Origin: Brevibacillus fluminis
GTDB taxonomy: Bacteria; Bacillota; Bacilli; Brevibacillales; Brevibacillaceae
NCBI RefSeq assembly: GCF_003710825.1
Contig: NZ_RHHQ01000006.1
Location: forward strand, 186,001 to 250,000
DNA: 64,000 nucleotides
Direction: 5' to 3'
Each line of letters opens with the position of its first letter. Position 1 is the first letter of the stretch. Below, piece by piece: positions 1 through 8,922 of the stretch. The translations under genes were made by a program, and so were the position numbers. The notes under the pieces are model-generated. The model saw nothing but the letters and a program-made list of their open reading frames with translations. It did not search any database and had not been told where the DNA came from.

Positions 1-1173
1 GTTGTGGCCGCGATCGCCCTTTACGCGTCTTTCCGAGCTGGGTACCAGGGCGCTTTGATGGTACCGACGGAAATACTCGCCGAACAGCATGTGCAATCGC
101 TCACCGCGCTCTTGGAGCCGCACGGTATCAAAGTCGCGCTGCTCGCCGGTTCGCTTACGGCAAAGCGGCGGAGGGAAACGATCGCTGCGCTGCAGGAAGG
201 GCAGATCGACGTGGTCGTCGGCACGCACGCGTTGATTCAGGAGGATGTCTTTTTCGAGCGCCTCGGCCTAGTCATTACGGACGAGCAGCACCGATTCGGG
301 GTCGACCAGCGACGTGTGCTGCGCAACAAAGGCTTGTCTCCAGACGTGCTGTTCATGACGGCGACGCCGATCCCTCGAACACTCGCGATTACGGCTTTCG
401 GCGATATGGACGTATCGACGATCGATGAGATGCCGGCAGGCCGCAAGCCGATTGAGACAGAATGGGTGAAGCACGATCAATTTCCGCTGATTTTGGAACG
501 GGTTCGCGGCGAGCTGGCACGGGGCAGACAAGCCTATGTCATCTGCCCGTTGATCGAAGAGTCGGAAAAGCTGGACGTGCAAAACGCGATAGACTTGCAT
601 GCGCAATTGACCCACTGCTATCCGGAATTCCAGGTCGGCTTGATGCACGGCCGCCTACATGCCAAGGAAAAGGATGCGGTGATGCAGGCATTTGCCGCTA
701 ATGAGGTGCAGCTGTTGGTTTCGACCACGGTCGTTGAGGTCGGGGTGAACGTGCCGAATGCGACCTGCATGATCATATATGACGCTGAGCGCTTCGGCTT
801 AGCCCAGCTGCATCAGCTGCGCGGACGGGTTGGACGTGGAGCGGAACAGTCATATTGCTTTTTGATCGCCGATCCTAAATCGCAGGTCGGCAAAGAGCGG
901 ATGCAGGTCATGTGCGAGACGAACGACGGTTTTGAACTGTCGCAGCGCGATTTGGAGCTGCGCGGGCCGGGGGACTTTTTCGGTACCAAGCAGAGCGGCT
1001 TGCCCGAGTTCAAAATCGCCGACCTGTTGTCCGATTACAAGGCGCTGGAGGTGGCCCGCCAAGATACGGCGGCACTTGTGGCGACCGATGAATTTTGGCG
1101 CGAGCCGCGCTATGCCCACCTGCGTGCGTATTTGGAGCGGGAAGGCGTATTGGAAGGAATCGTGTTTGACTAA
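1..1173 (+). CDS. recG: ATP-dependent DNA helicase RecG, C-terminal part (5' truncated by window)
   Basis: RecG is the branch-migrating helicase that remodels stalled forks and recombination intermediates. The reading frame enters the window just after where the Walker A lysine would lie; the first residues (VVAAIALYA) normally follow GSGKT in RecG. Visible are DEQH (motif II, about residue 94), [10 protein letters not shown] (motif III), the second RecA lobe with [14 protein letters not shown], the [12 protein letters not shown] block (motif VI), and the RecG C-terminal [12 protein letters not shown] segment. The wedge domain and motif I lie upstream of the window. The frame ends at a TAA followed by a strong terminator hairpin. 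Family assignment is secure. Confidence 0.97.
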   Translation, partial: VVAAIALYASFRAGYQGALMVPTEILAEQHVQSLTALLEPHGIKVALLAGSLTAKRRRETIAALQEGQIDVVVGTHALIQEDVFFERLGLVITDEQHRFGVDQRRVLRNKGLSPDVLFMTATPIPRTLAITAFGDMDVSTIDEMPAGRKPIETEWVKHDQFPLILERVRGELARGRQAYVICPLIEESEKLDVQNAIDLHAQLTHCYPEFQVGLMHGRLHAKEKDAVMQAFAANEVQLLVSTTVVEVGVNVPNATCMIIYDAERFGLAQLHQLRGRVGRGAEQSYCFLIADPKSQVGKERMQVMCETNDGFELSQRDLELRGPGDFFGTKQSGLPEFKIADLLSDYKALEVARQDTAALVATDEFWREPRYAHLRAYLEREGVLEGIVFD

Positions 1174-1185
1174 TGCATTGAAACG

Positions 1186-1231
1186 AAAAAAGCAACTGCC
1201 CGCGAACGAAAGACGGGGCCAGTTGCTTTTT
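1186..1231. terminator. Bidirectional intrinsic terminator
   Basis: Complementary arms AAAAAGCAACTG and CAGTTGCTTTTT flank a short loop, with A and T runs on both sides. It lies between recG and the convergent membrane-protein gene and can serve both. Confidence 0.85.
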
Positions 1232-1242
1232 GTTGTTGATGA

Positions 1243-1791
1243 TTATAAAAAAGCATGAAGCAAAAAGAGGACGGCAAACGCAACGCCAGTTCGCAAGTGC
1301 CACTTCCGATCCAGTCTCCTATATCGGAATAAGCCCGAGATCGGAACCGGGAGCAGGACGAGTAAGGCAAGCAGACCGCTCACATTGCTAAAATCAAATG
1401 TAAACCCATACATGAAGACCGCGACCGTATGCAGGATAATAAAAGCAATCGCGATGATGGCGACCGGCGTATGCCATCTGCGGACGAAACGTAGCAGAGC
1501 GGCCAACGCTTTTTTGATCTTTTGCGCACCGTCCAGAACGCGAAGTCTCATGACAAGAAGGAGGACATAGTTCGCCAGCACAAAAAACAAGGCGATTCTT
1601 GCATTGGAGCCCAAGTCTTTAAACGTATGTTCGAACCTTTTGCTAGCGAGCGTTTCTGCCGGAACCTGCATGAGCGCATACAGTTGCCAAATCACCAATA
1701 CAACCGCTATCATTATCGAAACCATGACCCATAGACGTTCCTTTTTGGGGATCCATTGTTGTTTGGTGCCCCCGGTTTCCCGTGTATTCAT
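1243..1791 (-). CDS. Four-helix membrane protein, probable di-haem cytochrome b-like
   Basis: A 182-residue integral membrane protein. The start at 1791 was chosen because AGGAGG lies 8-9 bases upstream; a longer in-frame start has no such site. Four hydrophobic segments are visible (about residues 20-40, 68-85, 108-128, 135-150) and a fifth closes the C terminus. Two helices each carry paired histidines 14 residues apart (HTPVAIIAIAFIILH and HLRTGVAFAVLFLLH), the spacing of bis-histidine haem ligation in cytochrome b561 and ferric-reductase-like domains. That function is inferred from the spacing. It is transcribed divergently from a two-component system that may control it. Confidence 0.7.
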   Translation of the reverse strand: MNTRETGGTKQQWIPKKERLWVMVSIMIAVVLVIWQLYALMQVPAETLASKRFEHTFKDLGSNARIALFFVLANYVLLLVMRLRVLDGAQKIKKALAALLRFVRRWHTPVAIIAIAFIILHTVAVFMYGFTFDFSNVSGLLALLVLLPVPISGLFRYRRLDRKWHLRTGVAFAVLFLLHAFL

Positions 1792-1897
1792 AATCTTTCT
1801 CCTCCTGATTAACTCGCTGTCCCTCTTTGAAGAGATAGGAGTGATCTCGTCTGCTATCATGGTACAAAAAAGTTCTTAAGGAATCATGAGAGTCTCT

Positions 1898-1946
1898 CTG
1901 AAAAATTTCTGAAAGGTCGCGCTGAAACTTCAGAAACCCTTCAGAA
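1898..1946. promoter_or_regulatory. Two pairs of 11-bp-spaced direct repeats, candidate response-regulator boxes
   Basis: CTGAAA occurs at 1898 and 1909, and TTCAGAA at 1929 and 1940. Each pair is spaced 11 bp and the two pairs point in opposite directions. One-turn spacing is typical of tandem OmpR/PhoB-family binding. The region lies between the divergent membrane-protein gene and the response-regulator gene. Confidence 0.45.
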
Positions 1947-2010
1947 TTTCTAGCGGGATTCTTAAGAGGCATCGGGTAAACTTAAAACCAAAGAGAAGGG
2001 AGAGAGTCCC

Positions 2011-2727
2011 GTGGCCCAAGAAACCATTCTCATCATCGATGATGAAAAAGAAATCCGCGATTTATTGGGGATTTATCTCACAAATGATGGCTATCACGTA
2101 TTGAAGGCAGCAGATGGATTGGAGGGGCTTTCGTACTTGGAAAACGAAACCGTCCATTTGGTGATCTTAGACATCATGATGCCTCGCTTGGATGGGATTC
2201 AAGCGTGCATGAAAATCCGTGAAAGCAGGAATGTGCCGATTATCATGTTATCTGCGAAATCACAGGATATGGACAAAATTATGGGATTGACCACCGGAGC
2301 CGATGATTATGTGACGAAGCCGTTTCAACCGCTGGAATTGATGGCCCGAGTGAAGTCGCAGCTACGACGCTATCTCAGGTTAAATCAAACGGATGGTAAC
2401 ACGCGCACCCATGCACACGAGCAGATGGATGTGATTGCCATTGATGACTTGTTGATCAACGTCACGACTCACGCGGTCACGGTTGAGGGTAGAGAAGTCA
2501 AGCTGACTCCACGGGAATTTGCCATATTGGCACTTTTGGCGCGAAATCCTGGCGTGGTCTTCAATACGGAAAAAATATATGAACGCGTCTGGAATGAACC
2601 GTTTTATGAATCGGATAACACCGTTATGGTACACATCCGTAATTTGCGTGAAAAGCTTGAGGATAATCCAAGATCACCTCGGTATATCAAAACTGTGTGG
2701 GGGGTCGGCTACAAAATTGAGCCATAA
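2011..2727 (+). CDS. OmpR/PhoB-family response regulator
   Basis: A 238-residue transcription factor with an N-terminal receiver domain and a C-terminal winged helix. The acidic pocket is IDDE, the phospho-acceptor is Asp54 in ILDIMMP, and the conserved lysine is Lys103 in YVTKPF. The DNA-binding half (about 140-238) carries LTPREFAIL and the VHIRNLREKL recognition region. GTG was chosen as start, with AGGGAGAG just upstream. It is VanR-like in sequence but nothing links it to glycopeptides. The sensor kinase start overlaps its stop, so the pair is one operon. Confidence 0.93.
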   Translation: MAQETILIIDDEKEIRDLLGIYLTNDGYHVLKAADGLEGLSYLENETVHLVILDIMMPRLDGIQACMKIRESRNVPIIMLSAKSQDMDKIMGLTTGADDYVTKPFQPLELMARVKSQLRRYLRLNQTDGNTRTHAHEQMDVIAIDDLLINVTTHAVTVEGREVKLTPREFAILALLARNPGVVFNTEKIYERVWNEPFYESDNTVMVHIRNLREKLEDNPRSPRYIKTVWGVGYKIEP

Positions 2728-4288
2728 ACAGCGGCTTTTCACTGGAACGCTTGTCCAGCAAGTCCGGTCAAGCATCCGGATTCAACTGATTTTTGCGTTT
2801 GCATGCTGTGTTCTTGTTTCCGTGCTCGTCGGTTTCGTGACGAGGCCACTTTTCGTTACGAATGAACGCAGACTCGATTTTATGGAAGGGATCGTCTCGA
2901 TTAATGAGAGCGCACGAGAGCTGGTCAAGCAATTCAATGACATGAATCAAGATCGTAATGTACTCATCATCGAATTGGGAGACAAAGATCCTGTTTTCAA
3001 GAGCAGGTTCCTGAATCGATCACTCCCGTCAAACACAGGGGATGAAGAGTGGTTGACCGTCCCTCGAGATGGCAATTCACAATACCGCTTAACGAAAAGC
3101 GAATTGATTCTTTATTTGCTTAATGCGACGAAACAAACACTCCCGCTCCATGCCTTCATTACCGATGCAGAGGGGAACATTCGATATAAATCCGCTGGGG
3201 TAAACGAAACCCATGTCGATCTTCCCCATATGATGGAAGATGCCCAAAGGCCTCCGGATGGACACGATAAGCATCCGATCGTGACCAGGCTGTATCCACT
3301 GACCTTGGATGGAGCCAAAGCGTACTTGCTTGTACAGGGTGTCCCACAATCAACGGTGGTCTATGTAAAGGAACCCGGCTGGGCTCCGTTTCTACTGGGG
3401 TTGATTACTTTTTTTCTCTGTTTTTATTTGATCACTAAACGAAAGATGAGAGAAATGGAAGAGATTGCGTACGGTGTGAAGGAAATCGAGAAGGGGAATT
3501 TACAATATCGCATCCGGGAAAAAAGCAAGGACGAGCTGGGGTCTTTAGCTATCAGCATCAATCGCATGGCTTCGGAGTTAGACCAAATGATTGAAAGAGA
3601 GAGGCAAGCGGAGAAGGTTAAGGATGAGCTCATAACAAACGTTTCCCATGACTTGCGCACGCCGCTTACGTCCATCATGGGCTATATGCGTTTGGTGAAA
3701 GACCGTCAATACAAAAACCAGGCCCAATTAGAGGAGTATGTGGATATCGCCTATGGGAAATCAGAGCAATTAAAAAAACTGATCGAAGATTTATTTGATT
3801 TTACACGCCTGCATCACGAAGGGGATTCGCTGAAAAAAGAAAAAGTCAGTCTCAACCAAATGTTGCGACAACTGCTCGAAGAACTGGATCCGATTGCGAA
3901 AGATAACGATGTTACCTTTCAAAAAGACTTTCCTCCTGAACCGATCAAGGTGGAGGTTGATCCTAATCTAATGGTGCGGGCATTCGAAAATGTGCTGACC
4001 AATGCGATCAAATACAGTACGCACCCGGGGAAGATTCTTGTCAAATTGGTCCGTCACAGCGATTCTGTACAAATGACCGTATCGAATCCATGCGAGGCTA
4101 TCTCCATGGAAGAGGTTAATCGATTATTTGACCGATTTTACCGGGTGGACACCTCTCGCACCTCCAGCAAGTCAGGTGCAGGGTTAGGGTTGGCCATTAC
4201 CAAAAGCATCGTCGACTTGCATCAGGGGTCCATTGACGTGGAATATGAAGATCATGTCATCCGGCTATCGATCTTCTTGCCCCTATAA
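2717..4288 (+). CDS. Membrane sensor histidine kinase
   Basis: Cognate kinase of the preceding regulator. The likely start is TTG at 2717, inside the end of the regulator gene and preceded by GGGGGT; other starts cannot be excluded. TM1 is about residues 22-42, followed by an extracytoplasmic sensor region to about 220, TM2 about 221-240, a HAMP linker, a dimerisation/phosphoacceptor domain with His311 in NVSHDLRTP, and a HATPase domain with N box NVLTNAIKYS (about 424) and G box GAGLGLAI (about 487). The extracytoplasmic domain has no recognised fold, so the stimulus is unknown. A terminator follows immediately. Confidence 0.92.
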   Translation: MSHKQRLFTGTLVQQVRSSIRIQLIFAFACCVLVSVLVGFVTRPLFVTNERRLDFMEGIVSINESARELVKQFNDMNQDRNVLIIELGDKDPVFKSRFLNRSLPSNTGDEEWLTVPRDGNSQYRLTKSELILYLLNATKQTLPLHAFITDAEGNIRYKSAGVNETHVDLPHMMEDAQRPPDGHDKHPIVTRLYPLTLDGAKAYLLVQGVPQSTVVYVKEPGWAPFLLGLITFFLCFYLITKRKMREMEEIAYGVKEIEKGNLQYRIREKSKDELGSLAISINRMASELDQMIERERQAEKVKDELITNVSHDLRTPLTSIMGYMRLVKDRQYKNQAQLEEYVDIAYGKSEQLKKLIEDLFDFTRLHHEGDSLKKEKVSLNQMLRQLLEELDPIAKDNDVTFQKDFPPEPIKVEVDPNLMVRAFENVLTNAIKYSTHPGKILVKLVRHSDSVQMTVSNPCEAISMEEVNRLFDRFYRVDTSRTSSKSGAGLGLAITKSIVDLHQGSIDVEYEDHVIRLSIFLPL

Positions 4289-4325
4289 AAAACTGGTTCG
4301 GTAATGGTCCGGACCAGTTTTTTTG
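4288..4325 (+). terminator. Intrinsic terminator
   Basis: Stem AACTGGTTCGG / CCGGACCAGTT (one G-T pair) followed by a run of seven T. It ends the two-component operon and lies against the convergent nadE 3' end. Confidence 0.85.
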
Positions 4326-4327
4326 CG

Positions 4328-5155
4328 CTATTGCCGCCACCAACCATCAAACGGCGTGACCGGCAGCTGCCGCTTATGCATGGTGCGATCGTACTGCCGC
4401 TCGATCTTTTCTTGGACGTCGGCAGGTACCGTACCACCCGACAGATACTGATCCAGTTGATCATAGGTGAATCCGAGCGCTACTTCATCGGGAAGCTGCG
4501 GGCGATCATCCTCGAGATCGGCTGTCGGCGTCTTGTGGTATATCGATTCCGCAGCGCCAAGCACAGCGAGCATCGAGCGCACCTGCACTTTGGTCAATCC
4601 GGATAGCGGCGCAATATCGGCACCACCGTCGCCATATTTGGTGAAAAAGCCTGTCGCCGCCTCAGGCGCCTGATCGGTGCTGAGTACAAGCAGCCCGAAA
4701 TGAGCCGCGACATCATACTGGACCTTCATCCGCTCACGCGCTTTTGTATTCCCTTTGTGGAAATCGGACAGCGGTTCGCCGACAGCCAGTTCAAATTGCG
4801 ATATGGCGTCATCGACAGCAGGCTTGATATTGACCATTAACTGCTTGTGCGGCTGGATGAAGGCGAGCGCATGCTGTGCATCGGCTTCATCCAGCTGTGT
4901 GCCATAAGGGAGGCGTACCGCTACAAAGAAATGGGGCTTACCCGTTTCGGCTGTCCATTCGTCGCAAGCGATGCGAGCCAGCATGCCGGTCAAGGTGGAA
5001 TCGACCCCGCCGCTTATTCCGACCACATAGCCTTTGGCTGCGGTTTTGTGCAGATAGTCTTTCAAAAACGTGATTCGCTCACGTATCTCCAGGGCGGGGT
5101 CGCGATCTGCGCGCACATGCAGCGCCTCGATGATGTGCCTCTGCTTTTCGTTCAT
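4328..5155 (-). CDS. nadE: NAD synthetase (ammonia-dependent)
   Basis: NadE catalyses the last step of NAD formation: ATP-dependent amidation of nicotinate adenine dinucleotide. At 275 residues it has the length of the ammonia-using single-domain enzyme; there is no glutaminase domain. The PP-loop SGGVDST (residues 48-54) binds ATP pyrophosphate, and STDQAPEAATGFFTKYGDGGADIAPL is the conserved substrate-binding stretch. The ATG shares its A with the nadD stop (TAATG), so translation is probably coupled. It is the last gene of the pncA-pncB-nadD-nadE run. Confidence 0.96.
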   Translation of the reverse strand: MNEKQRHIIEALHVRADRDPALEIRERITFLKDYLHKTAAKGYVVGISGGVDSTLTGMLARIACDEWTAETGKPHFFVAVRLPYGTQLDEADAQHALAFIQPHKQLMVNIKPAVDDAISQFELAVGEPLSDFHKGNTKARERMKVQYDVAAHFGLLVLSTDQAPEAATGFFTKYGDGGADIAPLSGLTKVQVRSMLAVLGAAESIYHKTPTADLEDDRPQLPDEVALGFTYDQLDQYLSGGTVPADVQEKIERQYDRTMHKRQLPVTPFDGWWRQ

Positions 5156-5799
5156 TACGACACAACCTCCTGTGTATACAAACCATTTTGATAGATGTAA
5201 GCGAGCACGACGTCCGGCAAAAGAAAGCTGGGGTCGCCGCCATTGCGGATTTCTCCGCGAATGTAGCTCGAGCTGATGCCCATGCTGATTCCTTTGGACA
5301 TGGTCAAAAACTGCTCGTCATTGTTGCGCAGAAGCGGGTGCGCTGCGATCAGGTCGTCGATGTGGTAGCCTTCCCGCGACATGACGATGAAGCGGTGGTT
5401 TTTCACCAGCTTTTCGGCGTTGCCCCAGTTCGGCAGCCCTTCGAGCAGGTCAGCCCCCATGATGAAGAAAAGCTCGTCATCGGGAAACTGTTTGCGGAAA
5501 TGCTCCATCGTATCGTAGGTGTAGGTTTCACCAGGCAGCGCGTTAAGCTCGACCGTCGAAATTTCAAACAGCGGTTCACCGAAGCGGTTTGTTTTGGTTT
5601 TGCACTCACGGAGTGCCAGCTCCAGCATGTTCAGCCGGTGCTGGTCTTCCGTCTGCAGCACCTTGTCGCGGCGCTTCGAGGAGCACGGCGTAAAAATAAC
5701 TTTATCGAGACGCTTGCGGCTTGCCACCGCCGAAGCGGTGAACAAGTGTGAATATGTGATCGGATCGAAGCTGCTACCATAAATCCCGATTCTGCGCAT
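5155..5799 (-). CDS. nadD: Nicotinate-nucleotide adenylyltransferase-like protein
   Basis: NadD adenylates NaMN to NaAD, linking pncB to nadE, and the gene sits exactly between them. It is a 214-residue Rossmann nucleotidyltransferase, with C-terminal ISSSYIRGEIRNG matching the SST/R segment of the family. The N-terminal signature reads GSSFDPITYSHL, whereas typical NadD has GGTFDPxHxGH; the first His is Thr and the Gly is Ser. The usual PPHK substrate loop is replaced by a basic stretch (SSKRRDK). The (H/T)xxH pattern is still catalytically plausible. The start has GGGAGGA upstream. The name rests on context as well as on the fold. Confidence 0.85.
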   Translation of the reverse strand: MRRIGIYGSSFDPITYSHLFTASAVASRKRLDKVIFTPCSSKRRDKVLQTEDQHRLNMLELALRECKTKTNRFGEPLFEISTVELNALPGETYTYDTMEHFRKQFPDDELFFIMGADLLEGLPNWGNAEKLVKNHRFIVMSREGYHIDDLIAAHPLLRNNDEQFLTMSKGISMGISSSYIRGEIRNGGDPSFLLPDVVLAYIYQNGLYTQEVVS

Positions 5800-5817
5800 A
5801 GGGGGTTCCTCCCGTTA

Positions 5818-7458
5818 TCATTCAGTTTGGATGTTTTGCCGTTTGGCCTGGATCAGACGGTCCTTCAATTCCTTCAGCTGATCCGACAGCGCGACAGGGT
5901 ACACTTCCGGGTGATCGAGGCGCAAATACTCTTCCCAAAACGTGTTTTTTTGCGCCAGGTGAAAGGCGCGTGTCTGCTTGAGCGTCGGTACGTTGTACAC
6001 CATCTGCCCGTTCTGGAAAATCGGCACCAGCAGTTCAACTGCGGTAAAATTTGCGATGCGCTTGCTTTTCAGCGGGTTGGTCGGATGCTTTAGCGTAATC
6101 TCGTTTAGTCCCTCCAGACTCTCCGATGCGAGACACAAATAGTCGCCTTTGGCCATCCCGTCCTGGTCATACAGCCGGTATGTTTTTTTTAGCCCTGGAT
6201 TGATGATCTTGTCGAGGTTTTCCGAGATTTTGATCAAGGCGAGCCAATCGTTCTCCTGCTTTCTCGCGACGATCTTGTGCACGCCGCCGAGCGCGGGGGT
6301 GTCGTAAGCGGTGATATATTTGGTGCCGATGCCCCAGATGTCGATCTTGGCACCCTGATGCTTGAGCGAGGTGATCGTGTACTCATCCAGATCGCTCGAG
6401 GCGGCGATTTTGACATACGCTAACCCGGCGTTGTCGAGCATTTTGCGGGCGCGCTTGGACAGGAAGGCGAGGTCGCCGCTGTCGAGCCGGATCCCGGTGA
6501 GCTTCTGCCCGCGCTCTTCCATCGCTTTCGCCACGCGGATAGCGTTCGGAATGCCGGATCCGAGCACGTCGTACGTATCGACAAGCAAAATGCTTTTTGC
6601 CGGAAACACATCGGCAAAGGCGAGGAAGGCATCCAGCTCATTCGCAAAAAACTGGACGAACAGATGGGCATGCGTGCCGGTCGTCGGTACGCCGTACTTT
6701 TTGCCAGCCTTCATGTTGGACGAATAATCAAAGCCTGCGACGTATGCCGCGCGGGCGCCCTGCACGGAAGCGTCGCGCCCTTGGGCACGTCGCTTGCCCA
6801 TCTCGATGACGCTCTGCCCGTCGGCAGCGGTGAGAATCCGCGACGCCTTTGTCATCAAAAGCGACTCGCTGTTTACCGTATTCAGCAGCTGGGCCTCGAT
6901 CCAGATGCACTCCATGATCGTCGAAACGATGCGAATGTAGGGAGTATTCGGGAAGATAAGCTGACCTTCCTCCGCGGCGAACAGCTCGCCGGTGAACCGC
7001 AGGCTGCGCAATTCGTCTAAAAACGCTTCGTCATACAGCTTTTTTTCCCGCAAGTAGGCGATATCCGCTTCATTGAAGTACAAATGCTCGACGATATCGA
7101 TGAGCTGATGCAATCCCCCAAAGGCGACATAGCCGCCAAGCTCGCCGGAAAAATCAGCAGATGCTTTGACAAACGGGGCCTTGCGGTAAAAATCGTCGAA
7201 CACGACCTGTGTCCGGTGCAGTCCTTTCTTGTAGAGGGCGTACATCATGCTGATCGCATACTCATCCACATCAAGCCCGTAATCGCGGGAGGGATCGTAA
7301 AACGGGAAGATTTCGAATTCGTGTGTCTCACCGCACGCCGCGCACGGATTGACCTCGGTGGAGATGCGGAAGCTCGGCTGCTGGCAAGCGCGGCACAGGT
7401 GGACATAGCGGTATACCTTCGGATCGATGGCGTCGAAAATGGTTTTTGGCATGTTCAT
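5818..7458 (-). CDS. pncB: Nicotinate phosphoribosyltransferase with N-terminal CxxC zinc-ribbon-like extension
   Basis: PncB converts nicotinate and PRPP to NaMN. The start at 7458 is preceded by AAGGATG; the in-frame extension further upstream overlaps pncA and is not expected to be translated. The 546-residue product contains the family signatures GTHAHLFVQ (active-site His region), LVDTYDVL, GIRLDSGDL and WGIGTKY. Ahead of the catalytic core is a segment with C22-x2-C25 and C39-x2-C42, a pattern suggesting a bound zinc and not usual in the enzymes I know. It begins 20 bases after pncA and ends 18 bases before nadD, so it is operonic. Confidence 0.93.
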   Translation of the reverse strand: MNMPKTIFDAIDPKVYRYVHLCRACQQPSFRISTEVNPCAACGETHEFEIFPFYDPSRDYGLDVDEYAISMMYALYKKGLHRTQVVFDDFYRKAPFVKASADFSGELGGYVAFGGLHQLIDIVEHLYFNEADIAYLREKKLYDEAFLDELRSLRFTGELFAAEEGQLIFPNTPYIRIVSTIMECIWIEAQLLNTVNSESLLMTKASRILTAADGQSVIEMGKRRAQGRDASVQGARAAYVAGFDYSSNMKAGKKYGVPTTGTHAHLFVQFFANELDAFLAFADVFPAKSILLVDTYDVLGSGIPNAIRVAKAMEERGQKLTGIRLDSGDLAFLSKRARKMLDNAGLAYVKIAASSDLDEYTITSLKHQGAKIDIWGIGTKYITAYDTPALGGVHKIVARKQENDWLALIKISENLDKIINPGLKKTYRLYDQDGMAKGDYLCLASESLEGLNEITLKHPTNPLKSKRIANFTAVELLVPIFQNGQMVYNVPTLKQTRAFHLAQKNTFWEEYLRLDHPEVYPVALSDQLKELKDRLIQAKRQNIQTE

Positions 7459-7478
7459 CGTGTTTTCATCCTTTCTTC

Positions 7479-8042
7479 TTATTGGTCTATACGGGCGGAT
7501 ACAACCGACACGCCCAGTTGGTTCGCAAAGTGACGCAGTGCCCATTCGTGCCCTGCCGGATTGAAGCTGGCGACCGCGTCTGCATGAATGACCGGCACGA
7601 ATCCTTGGTACCAGGCCGAGATCGCGGTATGCAGCACGCAAATATCTGTGCAGACACCCGCCAGATGGATTTCGCGAATGCCCCGTGCGTGCAGCTTCAG
7701 CGCCAGGTCGGTTCCGGCAAAAGCGTCGTAGCGGGTTTTATCCATCCATTCAACCGCGTGCTGGTTTTGTCGGTAAAAGCCGTTCAATTCGCCATAAAGC
7801 TGGCGGCCTGCGGTCCCGATGATGTTGTGTGGGGGATAGAGCGCGCTTTCCGGATGGAGCGGATCGTGGGCCTGGTGGCAATCAACCGCCATCACGACGT
7901 AATCGCCTTGCGCAAGATGGGTGCGTGCAAGCGAAACGATCCGCTGCTCGATGCGCTGAGCAGGCTCGCCGCAAGTCAAGGCACCGTTCACAGCCACAAA
8001 ATCATTCGTATAGTCGATGACGATCAATGCTTTTTTATTCAT
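7479..8042 (-). CDS. pncA: Nicotinamidase (isochorismatase-family hydrolase)
   Basis: PncA deamidates nicotinamide to nicotinate, the entry step of the salvage route encoded by the next three genes. The 187-residue protein shows the cysteine-hydrolase triad: Asp10 in VIDYTNDFV, Lys102 in DKTRYDAF and Cys135 in GVCTDICV. The metal-binding Asp/His cluster DCHQAHDP is at 54-61. ATG 8042 was chosen over an upstream in-frame ATG because GGAGGG lies at proper spacing. Two adjacent AT-rich boxes resembling those upstream of the regulator gene lie just before it, suggesting shared control. Confidence 0.92.
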   Translation of the reverse strand: MNKKALIVIDYTNDFVAVNGALTCGEPAQRIEQRIVSLARTHLAQGDYVVMAVDCHQAHDPLHPESALYPPHNIIGTAGRQLYGELNGFYRQNQHAVEWMDKTRYDAFAGTDLALKLHARGIREIHLAGVCTDICVLHTAISAWYQGFVPVIHADAVASFNPAGHEWALRHFANQLGVSVVSARIDQ

Positions 8043-8060
8043 CGATAAGCCCTCCAATGA

Positions 8061-8090
8061 GTTAGTTTTTATGACGTTGTTAAAATTACC
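8061..8090 (-). promoter_or_regulatory. Candidate NrtR operators upstream of pncA
   Basis: Two adjacent 15-bp boxes, GTTAGTTTTTATGAC and GTTGTTAAAATTACC on the plus strand, lie between the pncA start and the regulator gene. The second in reverse begins GGTAA-N3-TAAC, matching GGTAA-N3-TAACC in the promoter upstream of the regulator. No convincing sigma-A promoter was found here beyond a TATGAT at 8093-8098. Confidence 0.45.
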
Positions 8091-8109
8091 ATATCATAGT
8101 TCAAAAAAA

Positions 8110-8886
8110 TTAGTAGATGGTCAACGGTGGAACATAGTCGGTAAAGCGGTAAAGCTTTGCTTTTGTCTGTGAGGTGCTGTTGGAATACTTTTCTCGTCCG
8201 TGCGCATCTGTGGCAATCTCGATAATCCCTTTGCGCGCTTGTGTCGACACGAGCTTTTTGCCGAAGTTGGAACGGTCCGCCTGAAAGCTCGGGACGACGG
8301 TCTCGATCACCTTGAGCAGCTCTGAGAGCGTGAATTCGCGGGGCAAAAACTCTTTGGCGATATTGGTCTGCAGCATCTTTTCCTGAACACGCTGCAAGGC
8401 GTCTTGTAGGATCAGGTTGTGGTCAAACGCCAGCTGCATGCCCATCGCTTCCTCTACGGAAAACAACCGTGCGTCTGCTGCATCGTCGTCGGCCTTGAAC
8501 CCGCTGAGACGGCTTTCGTTGACCAGCGCGTAGTAGACGACCGTCGGAATCCAACCGCCCGGATCGCGTCCCGGCGCATAGTACGTGCGTAGCTGCTCGA
8601 TATGGACCGCCTCAGGGGAGAGATGCGTCTCTTCCCGCAATTCGCGCTCCGCGCATGCGTCAATGGTTTCGTGCTCGGTGGAGAACCCGCCGGGAAATGC
8701 CCAATAACCTGGGAAGCGGTCGCTTTTTGGATCGCGCTGGATCAGCAATACTTTCAGCGTCAGATCGGGGAGCGCCTTGTTTTTCGTATCTCGCCGCGGC
8801 TCGGTCGTAATGGTGAAGAGGCAAATATCAGTCGGCAAGCCGTCGGGAGAACGGTATTTTTTTTGTGTGGTCGATTCAGTGGCCAT
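8110..8886 (-). CDS. nrtR: NrtR-type Nudix / winged-helix regulator of NAD metabolism
   Basis: The N-terminal half is a Nudix domain with box GFSTEHE...RELREET, close to Gx5Ex7REUxEE; the following Gly is His, so hydrolase activity is uncertain. The C-terminal third (from LPREFTLSELLKVIE) resembles the winged helix of NrtR repressors, which sense ADP-ribose-type ligands and control NAD synthesis genes. ATG 8886 has AGGAAGG at good spacing. An upstream in-frame ATG at 8916 lies only six bases from the -10 element and would fall near the transcription start, so it is unlikely. Position ahead of pncA-pncB-nadD-nadE supports the role. A plain Nudix hydrolase is the alternative. Confidence 0.8.
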   Translation of the reverse strand: MATESTTQKKYRSPDGLPTDICLFTITTEPRRDTKNKALPDLTLKVLLIQRDPKSDRFPGYWAFPGGFSTEHETIDACAERELREETHLSPEAVHIEQLRTYYAPGRDPGGWIPTVVYYALVNESRLSGFKADDDAADARLFSVEEAMGMQLAFDHNLILQDALQRVQEKMLQTNIAKEFLPREFTLSELLKVIETVVPSFQADRSNFGKKLVSTQARKGIIEIATDAHGREKYSNSTSQTKAKLYRFTDYVPPLTIY

Positions 8887-8922
8887 TTTTGCTTCATCCT
8901 TCCTGCGGTTGCTCATGCGCTA

